A DNA stretch of 64,000 bases from Mesorhizobium loti (GTDB lineage Bacteria > Pseudomonadota > Alphaproteobacteria > Rhizobiales > Rhizobiaceae), in contig CP050293.1 in the NCBI GenBank assembly GCA_014189435.1, positions 3,477,001 through 3,541,000 on the forward strand, given 5' to 3'. Each line of letters starts with the position of its first letter. Position 1 is the stretch's first letter. The translations under genes and the position numbers were made by a program. Below are positions 18,344-25,512 of the stretch, piece by piece. Under the pieces are notes generated by a model that had not been told where the DNA came from, did no database searches, and saw only the letters and a list, made by a program, of their open reading frames with translations.

Positions 18344-18505
18344 ATCGAGCAGGCCTTCGCCAAGATCAAACACTGGATGCGCCAGGCTCAGAAACGCACC
18401 GTCGAGGACACGTGGCGCCACATCGGCCACCTCGTCGAAACCATCGAGGCAGCCGAATGCAAGAACTACTTCGAAAACGCAGGCTACGCTTCCGTCAAAA
18501 CGTGA
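18344..18505 (+). pseudogene. IS630 transposase, C-terminal part
   Basis: 53 codons plus stop that continue the broken transposase exactly: IEQAFAKIKHWMRQAQKR follows SPDLNP of the upstream half. The Glu of IEQ is the third catalytic residue. The stop (TGA, 18503-18505) is just inside the right terminal repeat. There is no start codon of its own, so it is not expected to be translated. Confidence 0.92.
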
Positions 18506-18511
18506 AAGGCT

Positions 18512-18685
18512 CTAGTGTTGCGGATCGACACCCATCGCCGCCGACTGCCGGCGCAAGGCCTCACGATCATATTGCGACGGGGGCAGTTGCAGCGGGTCGA
18601 CTGAATCAGGCACGTCGTCGATCATCTGCCGGGTGATGCGATACGTGACATAGGCCAAAGCGCCGGCGACAAGCAGACGGAACAT
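18512..18685 (-). CDS. Small single-pass membrane protein (57 aa)
   Basis: I do not recognise the family. The start MFRLLVAGALAYVTYRITRQ at 18685 has GGAG 9 bases upstream. One transmembrane helix near the N-terminus, then a polar tail with VDPLQLPPSQYDREALRRQ. The stop codon TAG (18512-18514) includes the TA of the IS630 target duplication; rebuilding the empty site still gives TAG, so the insertion did not change the protein. Confidence 0.6.
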   Translation of the reverse strand: MFRLLVAGALAYVTYRITRQMIDDVPDSVDPLQLPPSQYDREALRRQSAAMGVDPQH

Positions 18686-19024
18686 GGTTGCATACTCCAT
18701 TGGAACAGAAGCAACCCCAGGAGACGGCATTTGGTTCCCTCGCCGACTATCCAGCCTGTGTAATCGAGAGCCGCGATCGCTTCCGCCAGCGTTCAAGCTT
18801 TCCGGTATTTCGGCGATGCATTCCTCGAGACGCTCCAGGCGGAACTGCGAAGGTCATGCCTTGCAGGGAGGACGCGTGGGGAAGAAGGCCGGCGCCGCTT
18901 GGGAGGAGGAATGAAGCGCCGGCCAAGCGGATAATTAGGTCCGCCGCACAGCGGAAGGTAGCTGAGTCTTTCCCTGGCGTCATCGGGCGATTGTCTTCGT
19001 TAAAAGCGTATCCTCGCCGGCCCG
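18686..19024. other. Intergenic region
   Basis: About 339 bases between the small membrane protein and the ureohydrolase gene. I see no gene, tRNA or clear terminator; short open frames on both strands lack ribosome binding sites. Confidence 0.4.
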
Positions 19025-19828
19025 TCACCCGCGTGTCTTGACCATCATCCCGGCAATCTCCTTGAGGAGTTTTGCCGCCACGCCGGCGGTCAGGTTGGCG
19101 ATGTCACGAGCGGGATTTAACTCAACGATATCAGCCGCCACGATCGGCTGGTTGACGGACTGAATCAGGGTGATGACCTGACGGGTGGTCAGGCCGCCGG
19201 GTTCGCGATGCGAGACCCCAGGCGCAAAAGCCGGGTCGAGCCCGTCGAGATCCATCGAGATATAGACCGGCGTCGTGAGGTTGAGCCGCAGATCATCGCT
19301 GACCCTTGCGGCCTCGATCACCTCGACACCAAACCGCTTGAACTGGTCGCGATGGTGGTCGTTGACGGTGCGCAATCCGACCTGGATGAGGCGGTCGGCA
19401 AGCCGCTCCTCCATGATGCGGGCAAAGGGCGAGGTGTGGGAGCGCGGATTGCCCTGATAGGCATCATACATGTCGGGGTGCGCGTCGATGTGCAGAATGG
19501 TCAGACTGGAGTGCCGGCGGCGCACCGCGCGCAGCACCGGCCAGGAGATGGCATGGTCGCCGCCGAGGCAGATCAGCGGATCGCCGGTTTCCAGCACGCG
19601 TCCAACCTCGCCTTCGATCAGATCCCATGGATCGGTGGCGGCGTCGAAACGGATATCGCCATGATCGACCAGCCTGTCCGTCAGGTCGAAACCGGTTTCG
19701 CTCCACATGCTGTAGGCATCGCAGAACAATTCGGGACGGATATGGGCGGGCGCTTGCGCCGACCCCTTGGCGAAGGACGAATTGTCGTCGTGGGGAATTC
19801 CCAGAAGTGAAATCCTGGTCATCAGCAT
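19025..19828 (-). CDS. Ureohydrolase family protein (agmatinase/arginase/guanidine-acid hydrolase)
   Basis: 267 residues. Binuclear manganese hydrolase releasing urea from a guanidino compound. Metal ligands are present: His in LICLGGDHAISW, the HIDAHPDMYD motif, and Asp residues in ISMDLDGLDPAFAPG. The substrate cannot be read from sequence: agmatine, arginine and guanidino acids are all possible. GGAG lies 6 bases before the ATG at 19828. It is the last gene of a leftward operon with a diaminopropionate lyase and two M20 amidohydrolases, which suggests a catabolic role on a nitrogen-rich amino acid. Confidence 0.85.
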   Translation of the reverse strand: MLMTRISLLGIPHDDNSSFAKGSAQAPAHIRPELFCDAYSMWSETGFDLTDRLVDHGDIRFDAATDPWDLIEGEVGRVLETGDPLICLGGDHAISWPVLRAVRRRHSSLTILHIDAHPDMYDAYQGNPRSHTSPFARIMEERLADRLIQVGLRTVNDHHRDQFKRFGVEVIEAARVSDDLRLNLTTPVYISMDLDGLDPAFAPGVSHREPGGLTTRQVITLIQSVNQPIVAADIVELNPARDIANLTAGVAAKLLKEIAGMMVKTRG

Positions 19829-19928
19829 CCGATCTCCGTCAACAGCAGGTCAATAGGCCCGGGAGCTGGCTGTCGATAGCGATGGTGTTTGGGCCAGCGG
19901 CGAGCGCGGCCTGGCAATCAAACCACGA

Positions 19929-21095
19929 TCATTTCCCGGCTTCGAGCCTTTGCCTGACCACCGCGACATGGAAATTCGTGCCGAACAGCAGCCCGTCATC
20001 GTTGAAGTCGTAGCTGGAATTGTGCAGCGGCGCCGAGCCCTCGCCGTTGCCGAGGAAGACGAAGCAGCCCGGCACGTGATCGAGGAAACGGGCGAAATCC
20101 TCGGAGGCGGTCATCGGCTCGCGGGCGACAGCGATATTGCCGGGCTTGAAGACACCTCGCGCGGCCGCGAACGCGGCATCGACCAGTTCGGCATCGTTGC
20201 GCAGCGGCACGAACTCCCGGCTGTACTTGACCTCGGCGGTGACATTGTAGGCGGCGGCGGTGCCCTCGGCGATGATGCGCATCTGCCGCTCGATCTCGGC
20301 ACTGACCTCGGGGCGGAAGCTGCGTGCGTCGCCGAGAATGCGGGCAAGGCCGGGCAGAGCGTTGCGGGTGCCGTCGGTGATCAGCTCGGTCACCGAAACC
20401 ACCGATATGTCGGCCGGGCTCAGCCGGCGCGAGACGATGGTCTGAAGATTGGTGACCAGCGCGCAGGCGGCGACCAGCGTTTCATTTCCCGCATGCGGCC
20501 GCGCGGCATGGCCGCCGAGCCCTTTGAGCACGATCTCGAAATTGTCCTCGGCCGACATGATCGGGCCGGCGCGGGTCTCGAAATGCCCGATCGGCAGGCC
20601 GGGCATGTTGTGCAGGCCAAATATCTCGTCGAAGGGAAAGCGCCGCATCAGCCCATCGTCGAGCATGGCGAGTGCGCCCCTGCCCCATTCCTCGGCAGGC
20701 TGGAAGATGAAGCGCACTGTGCCGTCGAAACCACCCTGCTCCGCCAGCAGCTTTGCCGCGCCCAGCAGCATGGTGGTGTGGCCGTCATGGCCGCAGGCAT
20801 GCATGACGCCGGGATTGCCGGAACGGTAGGGTGCGTCCGACTGCTCGGTGATGCGCAGCGCATCCATATCGGCCCTGAGCGCAATCGCCCGGTTGCCGCT
20901 GCCGCGCTTCAGCGTGCCGACGACGCCGGTGCCGCCGACGCCCTCGGTGACATCATCGAGGCCGAACGCACGCAGTTTGGCGGCGACGAAGGCGGCTGTA
21001 CGCTTCTCCTCGAAGCCGAATTCCGGATGGGCGTGCAAATCGCGCCGCCAGAAGATCATCTCCTGCTTCAGCGCATCACGATCGAGCTCAGACAT
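19929..21095 (-). CDS. M20D-family amidohydrolase (hippurate/N-acyl amino acid hydrolase type)
   Basis: 388 residues. Zinc-type aminoacylase. Motifs: RRDLHAHPEFGFEE, metal site GVMHACGHDGHTTMLLGAA, catalytic Glu in FQPAEEWGRG, and the dimerisation-domain segment LKGLGGHAARPH. Members cleave N-acyl or similar amides of amino acids; the acyl group here is unknown. It lies 17 bases after the second M20 enzyme and about 100 bases before the ureohydrolase, all on the same strand. The context suggests release of a free amino acid from a conjugate. Confidence 0.87.
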   Translation of the reverse strand: MSELDRDALKQEMIFWRRDLHAHPEFGFEEKRTAAFVAAKLRAFGLDDVTEGVGGTGVVGTLKRGSGNRAIALRADMDALRITEQSDAPYRSGNPGVMHACGHDGHTTMLLGAAKLLAEQGGFDGTVRFIFQPAEEWGRGALAMLDDGLMRRFPFDEIFGLHNMPGLPIGHFETRAGPIMSAEDNFEIVLKGLGGHAARPHAGNETLVAACALVTNLQTIVSRRLSPADISVVSVTELITDGTRNALPGLARILGDARSFRPEVSAEIERQMRIIAEGTAAAYNVTAEVKYSREFVPLRNDAELVDAAFAAARGVFKPGNIAVAREPMTASEDFARFLDHVPGCFVFLGNGEGSAPLHNSSYDFNDDGLLFGTNFHVAVVRQRLEAGK

Positions 21096-21112
21096 TTTCC
21101 GCCCCTTCTGAC

Positions 21113-22339
21113 CTAGTTTGCCAGTTGCGCGGCCACATCAAGCAGGATGTTGGCGCCGGCAACAAGCTCGGCATCATCGGTGTGCTCACGCGGATTGTGG
21201 CTGATGCCACCGGCGCTCGGCACGAAGATCATCGCTGCCGGCGCGATCCGCGCGATCATCTGCGCATCATGGCCGGCGCCTGATGTCATGCGCCTGACGC
21301 CGAGGCCGCGGTTTTTCGCGGCGGCCTCGATCCGTTCGACGATACGAATGTCGAAGATCACCGGCTCGAAGCGGGCCAGTTGCTCGACCGAGATCGTCAC
21401 GTTCTCTGCGGCGGCAAGCTGCTCGAGATAGGCGGCAAGTGCCGCCTCCTCCGCCTGCAGGCGCTGTTCGTCGGGATCGCGCAGATCGATGGTGAAGACG
21501 GCGCGCGAGGGAATGACGTTGATGGCATTCGGCTCGAAGCGGATCGTGCCGACGGTGGCGACGGTCGGCGCGTTCGAGGCTTTGGTCCGGTCGAGCAGGA
21601 AGGTGATGACCCGGGCGGCGGCGTGGCCGGCATCGCTGCGCATCGACATCGGCGTGGTGCCGGCATGGTTGGCGACGCCGTCGATGGTGACCCGTTGCCA
21701 TGAGATGCCTTGCAGATTCTCCACCGCACCGATCGGCACGCTTTCGCGCTCCAACACCGGCCCTTGTTCGATATGCAGTTCGAGATAGGCATGCGGCGTG
21801 AGGAAGCCGGGTTCCCGGTCGCCGGCATAGCCGATGCGGGCGAGTTCCTGCCCCAGCACGCTGCCATCGGTGCCGACAGCCGCCAGCACCGTTTCGGCAT
21901 CGATGCCGCCGGCATGGACCAGCGAACCCATCATGTCTGGGGTGTAGCGCACGCCCTCCTCATTGGTGAAAGCGGCGACCGCGATCGGGCGCGACGGCGA
22001 AAAACCTGACGCCTTGAGCGTCTCGATCACCTCCAGCCCGGCAAGCACGCCGTAGCAGCCATCATAGATGCCGGCATCGATGACGGTGTCGATATGCGAG
22101 CCGATGAGCAGCGGCGCCTGCCCGGTATTTTCCGGGCTTTGCCAGATGCCGAAAATGTTGCCTACCCGGTCGATGGCGACATCGAGCCCCGCCTGCCGCA
22201 GCCAGCCGACAAAGAGATCGCGGCCCTGCCTGTCGGTGTCGGAGGCGGCCAGCCGGATCAGCCTGCCCCCGCCATCGCGGCCGACAGCACCGAGTTCGCG
22301 GATGCGGCCGAGCAGGCGCTGCGCATCGATGGCGATCAT
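21113..22339 (-). CDS. M20C-family Zn-dependent hydrolase (N-carbamoyl-L-amino acid hydrolase/allantoate amidohydrolase type)
   Basis: 408 residues. Motifs: LLIGSHIDTVIDAGIYDG (metal ligands His and Asp), FTNEEGVRY (catalytic and metal Glu), VENLQGISWQR and HAGTTPMSMRSDA. The family removes carbamoyl or ureido groups from amino acids, releasing CO2 and ammonia. The start overlaps the stop of the upstream lyase gene (ATGA, 22336-22339), so translation is coupled. Next to a diaminopropionate lyase, a natural idea is cleavage of a ureido-amino acid to diaminopropionate; this is an inference. Confidence 0.85.
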   Translation of the reverse strand: MIAIDAQRLLGRIRELGAVGRDGGGRLIRLAASDTDRQGRDLFVGWLRQAGLDVAIDRVGNIFGIWQSPENTGQAPLLIGSHIDTVIDAGIYDGCYGVLAGLEVIETLKASGFSPSRPIAVAAFTNEEGVRYTPDMMGSLVHAGGIDAETVLAAVGTDGSVLGQELARIGYAGDREPGFLTPHAYLELHIEQGPVLERESVPIGAVENLQGISWQRVTIDGVANHAGTTPMSMRSDAGHAAARVITFLLDRTKASNAPTVATVGTIRFEPNAINVIPSRAVFTIDLRDPDEQRLQAEEAALAAYLEQLAAAENVTISVEQLARFEPVIFDIRIVERIEAAAKNRGLGVRRMTSGAGHDAQMIARIAPAAMIFVPSAGGISHNPREHTDDAELVAGANILLDVAAQLAN

Positions 22340-23544
22340 GCCGTTGCCTCGGCTGTCATCTTGCCGGCCAGAACATCGGCCGGGCTCATGCCAACCAGTT
22401 CGGCGTAGCGATGCGGATCGGTGGCGCCTTCGGTGTTGATCACCAGCACCCGTGATCTGCCGTCCAGTCCGAGCTCGGCCTGGTTGTCGGCCACCGCCCG
22501 GATCAGCCCTACAAGGCCAACGCCGCCGCTTTCGCCGGCGACGATCACCGGATCGCCGGCGCTCGGCCGCGCCAGCCGCCGCATCACCGCGACGGCGTCG
22601 GCCTCATCCACCGTCATGAAGGCATCGGCGGCGCGTGCCAGTACCCGCCAGGCGACCGGAGAGGCCTCGTAGCATTCGAGCATGGCCATCACCGTCGGCT
22701 GGCCGTGCGCGACCTTGACCGGGCGCCCGACCTGGGCGGCCGCAAAAACACAAGCGGCACGCGCCGGCTCGACCACGATGAAGGTCGGCCTGGTATCACC
22801 GAGCACGATGGCCAGATGGCCGGCCAGCGCGGCGGCAATGCCGCCGACACCAGCCTGCACGAAGACGTGGGTTGGCGTCCGGGGAAGCTGACGCAAGGCT
22901 TCGCGCACGATCGCCGTATAGCCCTGCATGACCAGGCCGGGAATCCGTTCATAGCCCGGCCACGAGGTGTCGGACACAACAGTCCAGCCCTTCTCGGCCG
23001 AAACCTGGGCGGCCTGCCTGACCGAATCGTCATAATTGCCGTCGACGCGGATCATCTCGGCGCCATAGCGGGCGATCGCTGCGATGCGCTCCTCGCTGAC
23101 GCCCGCGTGGACGAAGATCGCCGCCCGCGCGCCGACGAGTTGCGCGCCTTGCGCGACGGAGCGGCCATGATTGCCGTCGGTCGCACAGGCAAATGTCATC
23201 GACGCGGCGACGGCCCGCACGTCAGGCTGATCGAGATCGGCCACATCGACGGGCCGGCCAAGCCGGCTGCCGGCCTCCTCCAGCACCAGGCGAAAGACGG
23301 CATAGGCGCCGCCAAGTGCCTTGAAGCTGCCGAGGCCGAGGCGAAAGCCTTCATCCTTGATATGGATGGCGCCAAGTCCGAGTTCGGCGGCAAGCGCCGG
23401 CAGCGCCCGCAGCGGCGTTGTCAGGTGATTGTCGCGGTGGCTGAGAAAACGCTCGACCGTGTCGGCTCCGGCCACGCCAAGGGTTTCGGCATCGGCCGGA
23501 TCGAGTGGCAGGCGATGCAAAGTATTGTGGTTGAGCAGGAACAC
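22336..23544 (-). CDS. dpaL: 2,3-diaminopropionate ammonia-lyase
   Basis: 402 residues, PLP fold type II. Converts 2,3-diaminopropionate to pyruvate and two ammonia. The PLP lysine lies in GLGSFKALGGAYAVF, the phosphate loop is ACATDGNHGRSVA, and FVQAGVGGIAAALAGH is the glycine-rich cofactor loop. First gene of the leftward operon dpaL, carbamoylase-type M20, M20D, ureohydrolase. A divergent AsnC-type regulator begins about 240 bases away. In E. coli the related ygeX also sits beside an M20 peptidase and carbamoyl-transfer genes, which supports a functional link between these families. Confidence 0.88.
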   Translation of the reverse strand: MFLLNHNTLHRLPLDPADAETLGVAGADTVERFLSHRDNHLTTPLRALPALAAELGLGAIHIKDEGFRLGLGSFKALGGAYAVFRLVLEEAGSRLGRPVDVADLDQPDVRAVAASMTFACATDGNHGRSVAQGAQLVGARAAIFVHAGVSEERIAAIARYGAEMIRVDGNYDDSVRQAAQVSAEKGWTVVSDTSWPGYERIPGLVMQGYTAIVREALRQLPRTPTHVFVQAGVGGIAAALAGHLAIVLGDTRPTFIVVEPARAACVFAAAQVGRPVKVAHGQPTVMAMLECYEASPVAWRVLARAADAFMTVDEADAVAVMRRLARPSAGDPVIVAGESGGVGLVGLIRAVADNQAELGLDGRSRVLVINTEGATDPHRYAELVGMSPADVLAGKMTAEATA

Positions 23545-23567
23545 TGGCGGCCTCCCTAGAGCCGGAT

Positions 23568-23695
23568 GATTTCGGGTCGAATCGAGCCGAAATCTGAATC
23601 CGTCTCTAAATCAAAGAGATGGAGAGCATGATGTCTGGACAAACGGTGCCCGTTTGTCCGAGAAAACCGCTTCACACTTTTCGGCATCATGCTCT
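23568..23695. repeat. RIME-like palindromic intergenic repeat (copy A)
   Basis: Three nested hairpins: gatttcgg/ccgaaatc (23568-23575 and 23587-23594); a 10-base perfect stem GGACAAACGG/CCGTTTGTCC (23637-23659); and outer arms AGAGCATGATG/CATCATGCTCT (23623-23633 and 23685-23695). The segment aaaaccgcttcacacttttcgg is shared in pattern with the repeats at 31578, 41181 and 51865. Mosaics of this kind are known in rhizobia as RIME. Confidence 0.75.
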
Positions 23696-23787
23696 GACGT
23701 TCAGCGAGAATATATTGCAGGACTGATGCAAAGAGCGCTGTAATATGGCCTCCCAAATGCAAGTTTGTTTCGCCAGGGGTCTCCCCA

Positions 23788-24267
23788 TTGCCTGTATCGC
23801 CACACCCGCTCGACAGTTTCGATCTCGCCATCCTTGCCATCCTGCAGCGGGACAACACGACGCCGCAGCGTCTGATCGGCGAGGCCGTGAACCTGTCGGC
23901 GCCGGCGGTGCAACGCCGCATCAAGCGCATGGAGCAGACCGGCGTCATTGCCGGCAATGTCGCGGTTGTCGAGCCGTCGGCGGTCGGCCAGCCGATCACC
24001 ATCTTCGTCGAGGTGGAACTCGAGAGCGAACGCACTGATCTGATCGACGCGGCCAAGCGGCAATTCTCGGCAACCGCTGAAGTCCAGCAATGTTACTATG
24101 TCACCGGCGAGGCCGATTTCATCCTCGTCATCACCGTGGCCGACATGGGCGCCTATGAGGCGCTGACGCGAAAATTGTTCTTCGACAGCAACAATGTCCG
24201 CAAGTTCCGCACTTTTGTTGCCATGGACCGGGTCAAGGTCGGACTGACGGTGCCCTTGCCCGGCTGA
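23788..24267 (+). CDS. Lrp/AsnC family transcriptional regulator
   Basis: About 159 residues, start TTG at 23788 with AGGGG upstream. N-terminal winged helix: FDLAILAILQRDNTTPQR, then EAVNLSAPAVQRRIKRME; C-terminal ligand-binding RAM domain: CYYVTGEADFILVITVADM. Such proteins sense amino acids as octamers and usually control the adjacent divergent gene. Here that is dpaL and its operon, so diaminopropionate or a precursor is the probable effector (inference). A RIME-like repeat lies between the two starts. Confidence 0.88.
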   Translation: MPVSPHPLDSFDLAILAILQRDNTTPQRLIGEAVNLSAPAVQRRIKRMEQTGVIAGNVAVVEPSAVGQPITIFVEVELESERTDLIDAAKRQFSATAEVQQCYYVTGEADFILVITVADMGAYEALTRKLFFDSNNVRKFRTFVAMDRVKVGLTVPLPG

Positions 24268-24345
24268 GCCTTGCCGGCATGGCAGGTTCCGGCTGCCATG
24301 TTTTTGCCATTCTCCGGAAGCGAGTTTGTCGGCGGGGAGGCGCGC

Positions 24346-25488
24346 TTGGACGACACCACACCAGTTGCGATCATCGGTGCCGGGCCGGCGGGTCTGGCCA
24401 TTGCCGCATGCCTGCGACAGGCCGGGCAGGATTTCGTCCTGCTCGAAAAAGAGCAGCAGGCCGCACCCGCCTGGCGACGCCACTATGAGCGCGTCCATTT
24501 GCACACGACCAAACGCTATTCCTCGCTGCCCTTCGTGCCCTTCCCCAGGGATTATCCGCGCTATGTGCCGCGCGATCTCTTCGCTTCATATCTCGATGCC
24601 TATGCGCAACGTTTCGATCTGCGGCCCCGATTTGGGGAAGCGGTGCGGGCGATCGCCCGGCGAGGCAGAAGCTGGCTCGTGGACACCACAACAGGCCCCT
24701 TGCACGCTTCAAACGTCGTGATTGCGTCTGGCAACAACGCGGAGCCGCTGATGCCCGGATTTGCAGGCGCCGATGCCTTCAAGGGCAAAAGCCTGCATAG
24801 CGCCGACTATCGCAGCGCTACGGCTTTTGCCGGCCAGTCGGTGCTGATCATCGGCATGGGCAACACCGGCGCCGAGATCGCGCTCGATCTGGTGGAAGGC
24901 GGTGCGCGACCGACGATTTCGGTGCGCGGCGGCGTTCACATTGTGCCGCGCGAGCTGCTTGGCGTGCCCATCCAGATGATCGGCATGGCGGCGCGCCTGA
25001 TGCCGCAACGCATCAACGACGCCTTGTTCCCGATCATCCTCGATCTGGCGCTGGGCAGGCTGGAGACATACGGGCTCAGGCGGCCGCAGCAAGGAATGCT
25101 GCAGCAGATCGCGCTCTCGTCGCGCATTCCGACGATCGATGTCGGCACGGTCGGCAAGATCCGCGAAGGCGCGATCAAGGTCGCGCCCGACATTGCCGAG
25201 ATCACCGAACAAGGCGCCCGTTTTGCCGATGGCAAGCATGGCGCGTTCGATGCGATCATCTTCGCCACCGGCTTCAGGCCCGGCTACGCCAAATTGCTGG
25301 AGCCCGGCGTCCAGCCAGGCGGCAGCGGCGTCAATGCGAGCGCTTCGGAGCTCGGTCTTTATCTCATCGGCTTTCACAATCCGGTCACCGGATTGCTGCG
25401 CGAAATCTCGATCGAGGCCGAGCAGATCGCCGACGACATCCGCCTTAGGCGAAACCGAAAGAAGGCGACCGAAACCCTGCCGGTATGA
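24346..25488 (+). CDS. Flavin-containing monooxygenase, YUCCA-like
   Basis: About 380 residues from the TTG at 24346, chosen for the GGGGAGG 5-6 bases upstream; an in-frame ATG at 24298 and a TTG at 24271 are alternatives. FAD motif AIIGAGPAGLAIA; FMO signature FKGKSLHSADYRS (FxGxxxHxxxY); NADPH motif LIIGMGNTGAEIALDL; and FATGFRPGY near the end. The segments LPFVPFPRDYPRYVPR, HIVPRELLG and TIDVGTVGKI closely parallel plant YUCCA enzymes, which turn indole-3-pyruvate into the auxin IAA. Auxin synthesis is therefore possible but unproven. It lies directly downstream of the AsnC gene on the same strand. Confidence 0.85.
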   Translation: MDDTTPVAIIGAGPAGLAIAACLRQAGQDFVLLEKEQQAAPAWRRHYERVHLHTTKRYSSLPFVPFPRDYPRYVPRDLFASYLDAYAQRFDLRPRFGEAVRAIARRGRSWLVDTTTGPLHASNVVIASGNNAEPLMPGFAGADAFKGKSLHSADYRSATAFAGQSVLIIGMGNTGAEIALDLVEGGARPTISVRGGVHIVPRELLGVPIQMIGMAARLMPQRINDALFPIILDLALGRLETYGLRRPQQGMLQQIALSSRIPTIDVGTVGKIREGAIKVAPDIAEITEQGARFADGKHGAFDAIIFATGFRPGYAKLLEPGVQPGGSGVNASASELGLYLIGFHNPVTGLLREISIEAEQIADDIRLRRNRKKATETLPV

Positions 25489-25512
25489 TTTGGCTCGGGA
25501 GGGACTGAGTTC

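Larger units (their letters stand above)
14735..18512 (+). mobile_element. IS630-family element, interrupted by two IS110-family elements
   Basis: The ends are imperfect inverted repeats of about 24 bases: the left reads GAGCGGTTCACGGCTTGATG and the right, inverted, GAGCCTTTCACGTTTTGACG. They are flanked by TA on both sides (14733-14734 and 18513-18514), the target duplication of IS630. Without the inserts (15612-18343) the element is 1,046 bases, normal for the family. A hairpin with 9-base arms (gatgctggc and gccagcatc) lies at about 14797-14824, just before the transposase start. Confidence 0.9.
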
